A stretch of DNA of 5,755 nt, taken from NCBI GenBank assembly GCA_013812265.1, contig JACCTQ010000142.1, forward strand, positions 1 through 5,755. Direction: 5' to 3'. The notes under the pieces are model-generated. The model saw only the letters and a list, made by a program, of their open reading frames with translations, did not search any database and had not been told where the DNA came from. How positions within the stretch are numbered: position 1 is the stretch's first letter; every line of letters starts with the position of its first letter. Below, in pieces: positions 1 to 5,269 of the stretch. This DNA comes from Actinomycetota bacterium. GTDB lineage: Bacteria; Actinomycetota; Thermoleophilia; Gaiellales; Gaiellaceae. A program made the translations under genes and the position numbers.

Positions 1-8
1 CCCCCCGG

Positions 9-962
9 ATGCGCGTCGCCCTGATCGTTGCGGTGGTTGCCGCTTGCGCCTCGGCTCTGACCGTCGGCGCCACGGTCCTCACGAGGGTGGAGCACGAGCC
101 GCCGCCAGGCGCGGCCGCCTGGCGCTCTCAACGCCCCCCGCCGCTGGCGCTGGACCTCGGCGTCCGCACCGACCCGCTCGCTCGCGCCCTTCGCCGGGCC
201 GAGACGCTCTACGGCGACGGGCGCAGAGCCGAGGCGCGCCGCATTTTCATGCGGTACGGAAGCGCGCAAGCCCAGGTTGGAGCCGCGCTTGCGTCCTGGC
301 CTCGCGGGACAGTTGCGAGACTCGAGCGGGTGACGGTGGAGCATCCGAGGAGCGCGGTCGTTCGACTCCACCTCGGCCTCGCCTTGGCCGCCGAAGGCCG
401 TCCGCGCGAGGCCCGGGCGGCGTGGCGTTCAGCCGAACGTACCGCGCCCGACTCCGCCTCCGCCGTTCGTGCGGAGGGGCTGCTCCATCCCCGGTTCGCC
501 CCCTGGGTGCCCATCTTTACACCGAGCTTTGCGGCTGGTGCGAAGGACGATCGGCTGTCCGCTGACCGTCGGCTCTCGGTGCTCGCACGTGCGGCTCGCG
601 GCGGCGGTCCCCGCGAGCAGATGCTCTACGGCGTGGCGCTCCAGCAGCTCGGCCGGCGTCTCTCCGCCGAGCGGGCCTTCTCCGAGGCAGCGCGCATCGC
701 CCCCTCCAGCGCGGATGCGCAGGTCGCCGCTGCGGTGGGCCGGTTCCGCAAAGCACGGCCCGCGCGGGCCTTCTCGCGGCTAGGCCCGCTCACACGCCGC
801 TTTCCTCGGGCCGCCACGGTTCGCTTCCATCTCGGACTGCTCCTTCTGTGGAGCGGGCAGCGCGAGGCGGCGAAGCGCCAGCTAGCTCGGGCAGGCGAGG
901 CGAATCCGAATTCTCGCCTCGCGCGGGAAGCGAAACGGCTTGTCGCACGTCTAGACTCATGA
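9..962 (+). CDS. TPR-repeat protein with N-terminal signal/anchor segment
   Basis: Seen: 317 aa with a hydrophobic N-terminus (about residues 3-24, after a single Arg) fitting an uncleaved membrane anchor or signal peptide, then a Pro-rich linker (31-45). Helical repeats of TPR type follow: about 115-148 (LGLALAAEGRPREARAAW), 202-235 (YGVALQQLGRRLSAERAF) and 267-300 (LGLLLLWSGQREAAKRQL), with a degenerate half-repeat near 57-85. TPRs are protein-binding scaffolds, so no enzymatic role is implied; the repeats probably lie outside the membrane. The ATG is 9 bases from the window edge, no Shine-Dalgarno is visible and the frame is open to the edge, so the start could lie upstream. However, a hydrophobic segment beginning right at this Met is what a true N-terminus looks like. 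It ends 107 bases before the sigma factor start on the same strand. Partner and pathway are unknown. The protein is unusually rich in Arg and Ala. Confidence 0.8.
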   Translation: MRVALIVAVVAACASALTVGATVLTRVEHEPPPGAAAWRSQRPPPLALDLGVRTDPLARALRRAETLYGDGRRAEARRIFMRYGSAQAQVGAALASWPRGTVARLERVTVEHPRSAVVRLHLGLALAAEGRPREARAAWRSAERTAPDSASAVRAEGLLHPRFAPWVPIFTPSFAAGAKDDRLSADRRLSVLARAARGGGPREQMLYGVALQQLGRRLSAERAFSEAARIAPSSADAQVAAAVGRFRKARPARAFSRLGPLTRRFPRAATVRFHLGLLLLWSGQREAAKRQLARAGEANPNSRLAREAKRLVARLDS

Positions 963-1056
963 TGGCGTTGTCTGGCGTCAATAGGTCCTTCGGTCCCGAA
1001 AAATGAGCCGTTCGGCCTATGGCGCTCGTCCGCTGTAGCTGCAAGAGTTCCCGCGC

Positions 1057-1062
1057 GGGAGG
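1057..1062 (+). promoter_or_regulatory. Shine-Dalgarno of the sigma factor gene
   Basis: GGGAGG sits 7 bases before the ATG at 1070. This decides the start: the open frame extends back to an ATG at 1019, but that codon has no Shine-Dalgarno and would add 17 residues (including two Cys) unlike a sigma factor N-terminus. Confidence 0.8.
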
Positions 1063-1069
1063 CTTGACC

Positions 1070-2200
1070 ATGGCGCAGGCGACAGAGGTCGGATCGGGCA
1101 CAAAGGACGGTAACGCGGGAGAGACGGGACGCGCTACGCTCGTTCCGGACGTGCTCCAGATTCCCGAAGCGAAAGGCCTGCTCGAGAGCGGACGCCGGGA
1201 GGGGGTGCTGAGCGCCGAGGAGATCGCTCTGGGGCTCGACGATCTCGACCTCGACCCGTCGCAACTAGACGACTTCTACCACGCGCTCGAAGAGCTCAAG
1301 ATCGAGGTTGTCGATGCCGGGGCCCCCGAGCAGCGCGAAGAGCAGCTGGTCGCCGAGGCGCCCGAGACCCGCGAGGTGGCAACGGATGCGCTCCAGCTCT
1401 TTCTCAAGGACATCGGCAAGGTTCCGCTGCTCACCGCCGCACAGGAGGTAGAGCTTGCGAAGCGCATCGAGCGTGGCGACCATCGGGCGAAGCAGCACAT
1501 GGTGGAGGCGAACCTCCGCCTCGTCGTCTCGATCGCGAAGAAGTATCGCAACCAGGGGCTTCCGTTTCTCGACCTGATTCAGGAAGGAACGATCGGGCTC
1601 GTTCGCGCGGCGGAGAAGTTCGATTACCGCAGGGGCTTCAAATTCTCGACCTACGCCACCTGGTGGATTCGACAGGCGGTCGCCCGTGCTCTCGCCGACA
1701 AGGCGCGCACGATCCGGATGCCTGTGCACATCGTGGAGAAGCTGAACCGGATCTCCCGCTCCGAGCGAAAGCTCCGAGCCGAGCTTGCCCGGGAACCGAC
1801 AGGCGCCGAGATCGCGATCGACGTCGAGCTGTCGGTGGACGAGGTCGCCCAGATCCGGCGAACGGCCCAGACACCCGTCTCGCTCGAGAAGCCCGTCGGA
1901 AGCGAGGACGAGTCAGAGTTCGGACACTTCCTGCAGGACGAGTCGGCACCGCTTCCGGAGGAGGCGGCCGAGGTCGTTTTCCGCAAGGAGACCCTGAACG
2001 AGCTCCTCGGCATGCTGACCCCGCGCGAGCGTCAGGTGCTCGAGCTGCGCTATGGCCTTGACGGCCAATCCCCACGGACGCTCGACGAGGTGGGCCAGGC
2101 CTTCAACGTCACCCGCGAGCGCGTGCGGCAGATCGAGAGCCACACCCTGAAGAAGCTCGGCGCGCTGGCCGAGGCTCAGAAGCTCCGCAACGTCGCCTAG
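1070..2200 (+). CDS. rpoD: RNA polymerase primary sigma factor, RpoD/SigA type
   Basis: Directs core RNA polymerase to -35/-10 promoters. The 376-aa product has the full sigma-70 layout: a region 1.1-like acidic helical segment (about 33-82), region 1.2 (104-137, LFLKDIGKVPLLTAAQEVEL) and region 2 (about 141-211). Region 2 contains NLRLVVSIAKKY, the core-binding DLIQEGTIGL and the -10 recognition/melting stretch FKFSTYATWWIRQAV. Region 3 spans about 220-295 and includes the acidic finger GHFLQDESAPLPEE. Region 4 (about 308-361) has LTPRERQVLELRYG and the -35-binding helix-turn-helix TLDEVGQAFNVTRERVRQIE. Length is close to Bacillus SigA (about 371 aa), with no large insert between regions 1.2 and 2, as in non-proteobacterial primary sigmas. 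Region 1.1 together with intact regions 2-4 favours the primary factor, but a primary-like group 2 paralogue cannot be excluded. No clear promoter is visible in the 107-base gap upstream, so read-through from the TPR gene is possible. Confidence 0.95.
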   Translation: MAQATEVGSGTKDGNAGETGRATLVPDVLQIPEAKGLLESGRREGVLSAEEIALGLDDLDLDPSQLDDFYHALEELKIEVVDAGAPEQREEQLVAEAPETREVATDALQLFLKDIGKVPLLTAAQEVELAKRIERGDHRAKQHMVEANLRLVVSIAKKYRNQGLPFLDLIQEGTIGLVRAAEKFDYRRGFKFSTYATWWIRQAVARALADKARTIRMPVHIVEKLNRISRSERKLRAELAREPTGAEIAIDVELSVDEVAQIRRTAQTPVSLEKPVGSEDESEFGHFLQDESAPLPEEAAEVVFRKETLNELLGMLTPRERQVLELRYGLDGQSPRTLDEVGQAFNVTRERVRQIESHTLKKLGALAEAQKLRNVA

Positions 2201-2314
2201 CATGTGAACGGTTGGATTCGGGTTGACGCTCTGGGCGGCCTGGCACGGCGCTATTTCGGTCGGCCGATCATCTAACGAGAGAGAGTGGTTTTCACTCGTG
2301 GTAAGACTTGCGCA

Positions 2315-3643
2315 ATGGACCCCGCCTGGCTCGAGGAGGTTTCGGAGTTCCTGCGCATTCCGAGCGTGAGCGCTGATCCCGCCTACGCGGCCGATGTTCG
2401 GCGCGCGGGCGAATGGGTCTGCGAGTTCGTCCGGCGCGCTGGTGGCGAGGCGGAGCTCCTGCCGACCTCGGCACAGCCGCTCGCGGTGGGCGAGATCCGT
2501 GCCTCCAACGCTGCCGATTCGGCACCTACCGTGCTCGTGTACGGGCACTTCGACGTGCAGCCCCCTGCTCCGCTCGAACAGTGGGAAAGCCCTCCTTTCG
2601 AGCCCAGCGTTCGCGGTGAGTGGCTGTATGCGCGCGGAGTTGCGGACGACAAAGGACAGCTCTACTTGCTGTTGAAGGCGGCCCAGCTGCTCGCGGCGGA
2701 CGGAACGCTCCCAGTCAACGTTCGCGTTGTCTGCGATGGGGAGGAGGAGATCGGGGGCCACTCGATCGTCGACTTCCTCGAGCAGGACGAGCGAGGCGCG
2801 GATGCCTGTCTGATCTTCGACAGCACCATGGAGCGGCGGGGCCTGCCCACGTTCGGGGTGGCCACGAGGGGTCTTCTCTCGTATGTGCTCCGAGTCACCA
2901 CCGGCGAGCGGGATCTACACTCCGGCCTGTACGGCAACGCAGCGATGAACGCCGTCCACGCTCTCATGCAGACCATGGGCGGAATCCTCCCGCGCGGTGG
3001 CCGTCTGCCGGAGCCGTTGCGCGAGGGACTCGCGCCGCTCACGGACGACGAGCGTAAGGCCTGGGCCGAGCTGCGGAGCGGGGAGGAGATGCTCGCGGAC
3101 ATGGGCGCGATCCCGCACGATGAGCGAGCAGCCCAAGAGTTCCACCTACGGACGACGGCCGAGCCCTCCGTGGACGTGAACGGCATCCTGGGTGGCAAGC
3201 CGGGCCTTCGCAACACGACGGTTCCCGTAGGCGCCCAGGCCAACTTCACCATTCGCCTCGCCCCCGGACAGGACGTGGACACGATCGGCCGAGCAGCCGA
3301 GCGGCTGCTCCACGAAGCCGCGCCGCGCGGGGCCGAGCTCGATCTGGTCCGCGATTCCTGGGCGCCACCGGGGCTCGTGGCTCCAGGAGCGCCGGCCCTT
3401 CGTCTGGCAGCGGATGCGTTCGAACGGGCAGTGGGCAGGCGCCCGCTGCTCGTGCGCTCGGGCGGGACGCTGCCCATCATGGCGGCTCTCGCGGACAATG
3501 GCATCCCCGCCGTTCTCACGGGTTTCGGCCTGCTCGAAAGCAACGTTCATTCTCCGAACGAGCGCATGCTGATCGAATATTTCTCACTGGGCGTGGAGAC
3601 TTCACGACAGCTTTACCGCGCGTTCGCCGATCTGCCACGCTGA
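2315..3643 (+). CDS. M20-family metallopeptidase (dipeptidase-like)
   Basis: A cytoplasmic di-zinc peptidase, likely releasing amino acids from dipeptides or small peptides. At 442 aa it has the normal length, with no signal peptide. Visible M20 motifs: VYGHFDVQPP (His78, Asp80), RGVADDKG (bridging Asp111), CDGEEEIGG (Glu144 as probable general base, Glu145 as ligand), FDST (Asp169) and NVHSPNER (ligand His412). DLHSGLYG (His202) is the His that a dimer partner donates to the active site in carnosinase-type enzymes. RSGGTLPI (381-388) is the usual substrate loop. The inserted dimerisation domain spans roughly 180-300. All ligands are present, so it should be active; the exact substrate cannot be read from sequence. 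An in-frame GTG at 2285 would add MVFTRGKTCA, which does not resemble the family; MDPAWLEEVSEFLRIPSVSADP starts typically, so the ATG at 2315 is preferred despite only a weak GGTAAG (2300-2305) ahead of it. It follows the sigma gene by 114 bases. Confidence 0.93.
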   Translation: MDPAWLEEVSEFLRIPSVSADPAYAADVRRAGEWVCEFVRRAGGEAELLPTSAQPLAVGEIRASNAADSAPTVLVYGHFDVQPPAPLEQWESPPFEPSVRGEWLYARGVADDKGQLYLLLKAAQLLAADGTLPVNVRVVCDGEEEIGGHSIVDFLEQDERGADACLIFDSTMERRGLPTFGVATRGLLSYVLRVTTGERDLHSGLYGNAAMNAVHALMQTMGGILPRGGRLPEPLREGLAPLTDDERKAWAELRSGEEMLADMGAIPHDERAAQEFHLRTTAEPSVDVNGILGGKPGLRNTTVPVGAQANFTIRLAPGQDVDTIGRAAERLLHEAAPRGAELDLVRDSWAPPGLVAPGAPALRLAADAFERAVGRRPLLVRSGGTLPIMAALADNGIPAVLTGFGLLESNVHSPNERMLIEYFSLGVETSRQLYRAFADLPR

Positions 3644-3704
3644 AAAACGGCGTCGTAGCAGCGAAATCGATCACCTTCTATTTGTTAGGAGAACGTTAGG
3701 GCTC

Positions 3705-3733
3705 TTGCCGGAACCTGCGGCCCGCGCTATATA
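3705..3733 (+). promoter_or_regulatory. Probable sigma-70 promoter for the choice-of-anchor P gene
   Basis: -35 box TTGCCG (3705-3710), 17-base spacer, -10 box TATATA (3728-3733); an alternative -10, TATAAG, overlaps at 3730-3735. This A/T-rich patch stands out in a GC-rich background, and spacing is optimal. The predicted transcript start is near 3740-3741, giving a leader of about 300 bases before the ATG at 4039. Bases 3644-3704, between the peptidase stop and this promoter, hold nothing I can identify; no terminator hairpin with a T-run is visible there. Confidence 0.6.
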
Positions 3734-3761
3734 AGAGCGGCAGTTTCGTCAACCCCCAAGT

Positions 3762-3767
3762 AGAGGA
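3762..3767 (+). promoter_or_regulatory. Possible Shine-Dalgarno of the leader small ORF
   Basis: AGAGGA ends 5 bases before the ATG at 3773. The start region (AGAGGA, then ACAATCATG at 3767-3775) closely repeats that of the downstream gene (AGAGGAG, then ACAATCATG at 4033-4041). Confidence 0.4.
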
Positions 3768-3772
3768 CAATC

Positions 3773-3940
3773 ATGATCGAGGCGAGTTTTCTTCCCCGAA
3801 TGGGGGATGTCACCCCACCCTCCGGCGATTGCCTGCCGGCCTGGGCACGGGTAACTCGCTGCCTTCGTCGGCGGGGCGCCCACCAGGACGCAGTCGCCGG
3901 ATCTTCCCGATCAGTTGCAGCGTCGTCGCGCCCGATCTAA
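3773..3940 (+). CDS. Possible 55-aa small ORF / leader peptide
   Basis: Seen: ATG 3773 to TAA 3938-3940, 55 codons, starting MIEASFLPRMGDV and ending SSRPI, with a well-placed AGAGGA and starting about 33 bases after the predicted transcript start. No signal peptide, membrane segment or recognised domain; the middle is Arg-rich (TRCLRRRG) with Cys20 and Cys30. Against coding: about one third of codons end in A or T (19 of 55 by my count), which looks higher than in the neighbouring genes, and the region has strong RNA-structure potential. Its last codons overlap the 5' strand of the 10-bp helix at 3927-3936, so a ribosome reaching the stop would block that helix. It could be a regulatory leader peptide, a small protein, or chance. 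A second, TTG-initiated frame running from 3829 into the downstream gene is judged spurious. Confidence 0.28.
   Translation: MIEASFLPRMGDVTPPSGDCLPAWARVTRCLRRRGAHQDAVAGSSRSVAASSRPI
3781..3860 (+). other. Potential three-way RNA junction in the leader
   Basis: GCGAGTT (3782-3788) pairs with AACTCGC (3853-3859), extended by a G-U pair (3781/3860). Inside are a 6-bp hairpin with loop GAAT (3792-3807, including one G-U) and a 5-bp hairpin CCGGC/GCCGG (3822-3826 with 3835-3839). The element lies entirely within the possible small ORF, so translation would disrupt it. Confidence 0.35.
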
Positions 3941-3982
3941 GGCTCGGGTGCTCTGCGGCTGAGAAGAACTTCATCGGGCGCG
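3927..3982 (+). promoter_or_regulatory. 10-bp helix excluding the pseudoknot (candidate anti-structure)
   Basis: CGCGCCCGAT (3927-3936) is perfectly complementary to ATCGGGCGCG (3973-3982), with a 36-base loop. The 3' strand contains the whole 5' strand of pseudoknot stem 1 (3975-3981), so the two cannot form together. A third option, CCCGA/TCGGG (3931-3935 with 3944-3948), competes for the upstream strand and places the small ORF stop codon in its loop. Overlapping alternative pairings of this kind are typical of switches, though GC-rich DNA also yields some by chance. Confidence 0.4.
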
Positions 3983-4018
3983 CAGGCCCCAGGCGCCCGG
4001 CACCTAACCGCTGGGGCT
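3975..4018 (+). promoter_or_regulatory. H-type RNA pseudoknot immediately upstream of the RBS
   Basis: Stem 1: CGGGCGC (3975-3981) with GCGCCCG (3993-3999), 7 bp. Stem 2: GCCCCAG (3986-3992, inside the stem 1 loop) with CTGGGGC (4011-4017), 7 bp plus a possible G-U (3985/4018). Loop 1 is 4 bases (3982-3985). There is no base between the stem 2 5' strand and the stem 1 3' strand, so the helices can stack coaxially. Loop 3 is 11 bases (GCACCUAACCG), long enough to cross stem 1. The Shine-Dalgarno begins about 5 bases after the fold, so folding could affect ribosome access. Inferred from pairing only. Confidence 0.45.
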
Positions 4019-4022
4019 ACGA

Positions 4023-4030
4023 GAGAGGAG
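4023..4030 (+). promoter_or_regulatory. Shine-Dalgarno of the choice-of-anchor P gene
   Basis: GAGAGGAG ends 8 bases before the ATG at 4039. It fixes this start over the open frame reaching back to a TTG at 3829, and places the basic n-region of the signal peptide at the N-terminus. Confidence 0.85.
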
Positions 4031-4038
4031 AAACAATC

Positions 4039-4980
4039 ATGGGTACAACTCCACGGAAGAAATTCCGCGGAAGGTTCTGGGCTCTCTCCGCGGTCCTCGC
4101 GGTAGGGGTGCTCGGAGCCGCGGCGCCCGCGTCCGCCATCGTGAGCACGGTGGGCGGGGGCGCGACCGGCGTTGTCGCAACAGGTCCCGTGTCGGTCGGT
4201 CCCATCGCTCAGGTTGTCCTGCCCGCGGCTGGCGGGGGCCCGTTCACCGCCAACGCTGCGAGCGTTACGTCGAGTGTCATCACGGCGGGGGCAGTCAACA
4301 CGAGCACACAGGGCCTGATCGGTGCCGGCGGTTTCGCGACGAGCAGCGCCAGCGTCGCCTCCGTCCTCGTGCCGACGATCGCCACTGCCGACCTCGTCGT
4401 GTCGTCGTGCACCTCCAATGAGAGCGGGTCGACCGGTGCAACGACGCTGACCAACGCAACGGTTGCCGGTGTAGCCGTCACTGCGACGGCGCCGAACACG
4501 ACGATCGACATCCCGGGCGTCGCGACCGTCGTCGTCAACGAGCAGCTTGTCGTGAACATGAACGGCTTCACGAGCATCACCGTCAACGCGCTCCACATCA
4601 CGACAGTGCTAGGCGAGTCGATCATCATCGCCCAGTCGATGTGCCAGGTGGCCGGCGACACGGTCGGTTCGAACCTGGCCGTGCAGCTCCGCTCCTTCCG
4701 GGCCACGCCGTCCAAGAAGGGCGTCCTCCTCAGGTGGAAGACGGCCTCCGAGGTGGACACGCTGGGGTTCAACATCTACCGCCAGCAGGGCGCCAAGCGG
4801 ACCAAGGTCAATCGCTCGCTCATCTCGAGCGCCAACGCGTCCACCGGCCATTCGTACTCGTTCCTGGATCGCTCGCTGAAGAAGAAGCAGCGTTCCGCCA
4901 AGGTGAGGTACTGGCTGCAGGAAGTGGAGCTCGACGGCTCTCGCAGCTGGCTCGCGGCCACGCGACCGTTCGCCGCCTAG
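4039..4980 (+). CDS. Secreted choice-of-anchor P family protein with C-terminal FN3-like domain
   Basis: 313 aa, exported. Signal peptide: basic n-region (PRKKFRGR, 5-12), hydrophobic core (about 14-29), probable cleavage after ASA at 33. Mature residues about 34-205 are Ala/Val/Thr/Ser/Gly-rich, predicted beta, with choice-of-anchor P features: VVLPAAGGGPFTA (59-71), STQG (89-92), SASVASV (103-109), TADLVVSSCTS (116-126), GATTLTNATVAGVAV, APNTTIDIPGVATVVVNEQ (151-169) and ITVNALHI (180-187). Cys124 and Cys202 may form a disulfide. Residues about 214-313 form an FN3-like module common in bacterial surface proteins (LRSFRATPSKKGVLLRWKTASEVDTLGFNIYR, then SYSFLDR and YWLQEVELDGSRSW), which here ends the protein. 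I see no LPXTG, PEP-CTERM or C-terminal membrane helix, so it is probably released or held by partners. The family function is unknown; a surface or matrix role is inference. Own promoter and terminator suggest a single-gene transcript. Confidence 0.85.
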   Translation: MGTTPRKKFRGRFWALSAVLAVGVLGAAAPASAIVSTVGGGATGVVATGPVSVGPIAQVVLPAAGGGPFTANAASVTSSVITAGAVNTSTQGLIGAGGFATSSASVASVLVPTIATADLVVSSCTSNESGSTGATTLTNATVAGVAVTATAPNTTIDIPGVATVVVNEQLVVNMNGFTSITVNALHITTVLGESIIIAQSMCQVAGDTVGSNLAVQLRSFRATPSKKGVLLRWKTASEVDTLGFNIYRQQGAKRTKVNRSLISSANASTGHSYSFLDRSLKKKQRSAKVRYWLQEVELDGSRSWLAATRPFAA

Positions 4981-5007
4981 CCAGCCCCTCCTCGCATCGG
5001 GGTCTCG

Positions 5008-5037
5008 CGTCCGGCCCGCTCTCGAGCGGGCCGGACG
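5008..5037 (+). terminator. Rho-independent-type terminator hairpin
   Basis: CGTCCGGCCCGCT (5008-5020) pairs perfectly with AGCGGGCCGGACG (5025-5037): 13 bp with a CTCG tetraloop, starting 28 bases after the stop at 4980. The downstream run is only TCGTTT, so U-tract support is moderate, as is common in GC-rich bacteria. It probably ends the 4039-4980 transcript and separates it from the paralogue downstream. Confidence 0.8.
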
Positions 5038-5263
5038 TCGTTTGGCGTTGCAAGAGGGCGTACTGACGGCTGGACAGGGGGCTTGTATGCCCGGTCCGTC
5101 CCCCGTGCAGCGGATGGTCTCATGCATTTGTCCCCCGTCCGGTGCGGGACAGCATTCGATCTTTTCGAGCGCCGCTACGGTTCGCTAACGACTGATCGGT
5201 CGACTTGGTCGATCCGGATCAACGGCAAAGCAGGCGCGGAAAAGCGCCTCCGAGGAAGAGGAG
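5038..5263 (+). other. Intergenic spacer with several hairpins; no clear promoter
   Basis: No gene recognised. Pairing potential: an imperfect hairpin at 5072-5097 (GGAC..GGGC loop GCCC.GTCC); TGTCCC/GGGACA at 5129-5151; a 12-bp hairpin at 5193-5221 with loop TTG and two single-base bulges (TGATCGGTCGAC against GTCGA-CC-GATCA); and AGGCGC/GCGCCT at 5232-5249 with loop GGAAAA. The last is followed directly by the purine stretch GAGGAAGAGGAG (5252-5263). TTGCAA (5048-5053) resembles a -35 box, but no acceptable -10 lies at 16-18 bases. Confidence 0.4.
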
Positions 5264-5269
5264 ACGACG

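Larger units (their letters stand above)
3741..4038 (+). promoter_or_regulatory. Long structured 5' leader of the choice-of-anchor P gene
   Basis: About 300 bases lie between the predicted transcript start and the ATG at 4039, and pairing potential is dense throughout. At 3781-3860 a closing helix surrounds two hairpins. There is a short hairpin at 3931-3948, a 10-bp long-range helix (3927-3936 with 3973-3982), and a pseudoknot at 3975-4018 just before the Shine-Dalgarno. A small ORF (3773-3940) covers the first half. Several pairings exclude one another, as expected of a regulatory leader. I compared by eye with remembered cyclic-di-GMP, cyclic-di-AMP, cobalamin, SAM and fluoride riboswitch signatures and found no match, so no class is assigned. 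Confidence 0.45.

Noticed and set aside
1019..1069. N-terminal extension of the sigma factor from the ATG at 1019
   Set aside because: No Shine-Dalgarno there; the ATG at 1070 has GGGAGG at ideal spacing, and the extra 17 residues do not resemble a sigma N-terminus.
2223..2256. Promoter before the peptidase (TTGACG with CTATTT)
   Set aside because: TTGACG is a good -35, but the only A/T-rich -10-like bases are about 21-22 bases away, too far for sigma-70.
2285..2314. GTG start for the M20 peptidase
   Set aside because: The 10 added residues are not family-like; the segment from the ATG at 2315 begins as M20 dipeptidases usually do. Not fully excluded, because neither start has a strong Shine-Dalgarno.
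2662..3543. Long reverse-strand open frame (293 aa) opposite the peptidase, and similar antisense frames elsewhere
   Set aside because: Typical shadows of GC-rich coding DNA: low-complexity Arg/Ser/Pro composition, no recognisable domain, and fully overlapping well-supported genes.
3829..4038. TTG-initiated 70-residue extension of the 4039 protein
   Set aside because: It would bury the clear signal peptide inside the protein; the strong Shine-Dalgarno at 4023-4030 supports the ATG at 4039.
3741..4038. Known riboswitch (cyclic-di-AMP, cyclic-di-GMP-I, fluoride)
   Set aside because: Short resemblances (CACCUAACCGCU, GGACGCAG, AACCGCU) lack the rest of each class's conserved core in the right order. 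A covariance-model search would be decisive.
5221..5263. Cyclic-di-GMP-I aptamer suggested by GGCAAAGC plus an A-rich-loop hairpin
   Set aside because: The matching second half (GGACGCAAAGCC and the GGUAGC receptor side) is absent; the bases run straight into the purine-rich stretch.
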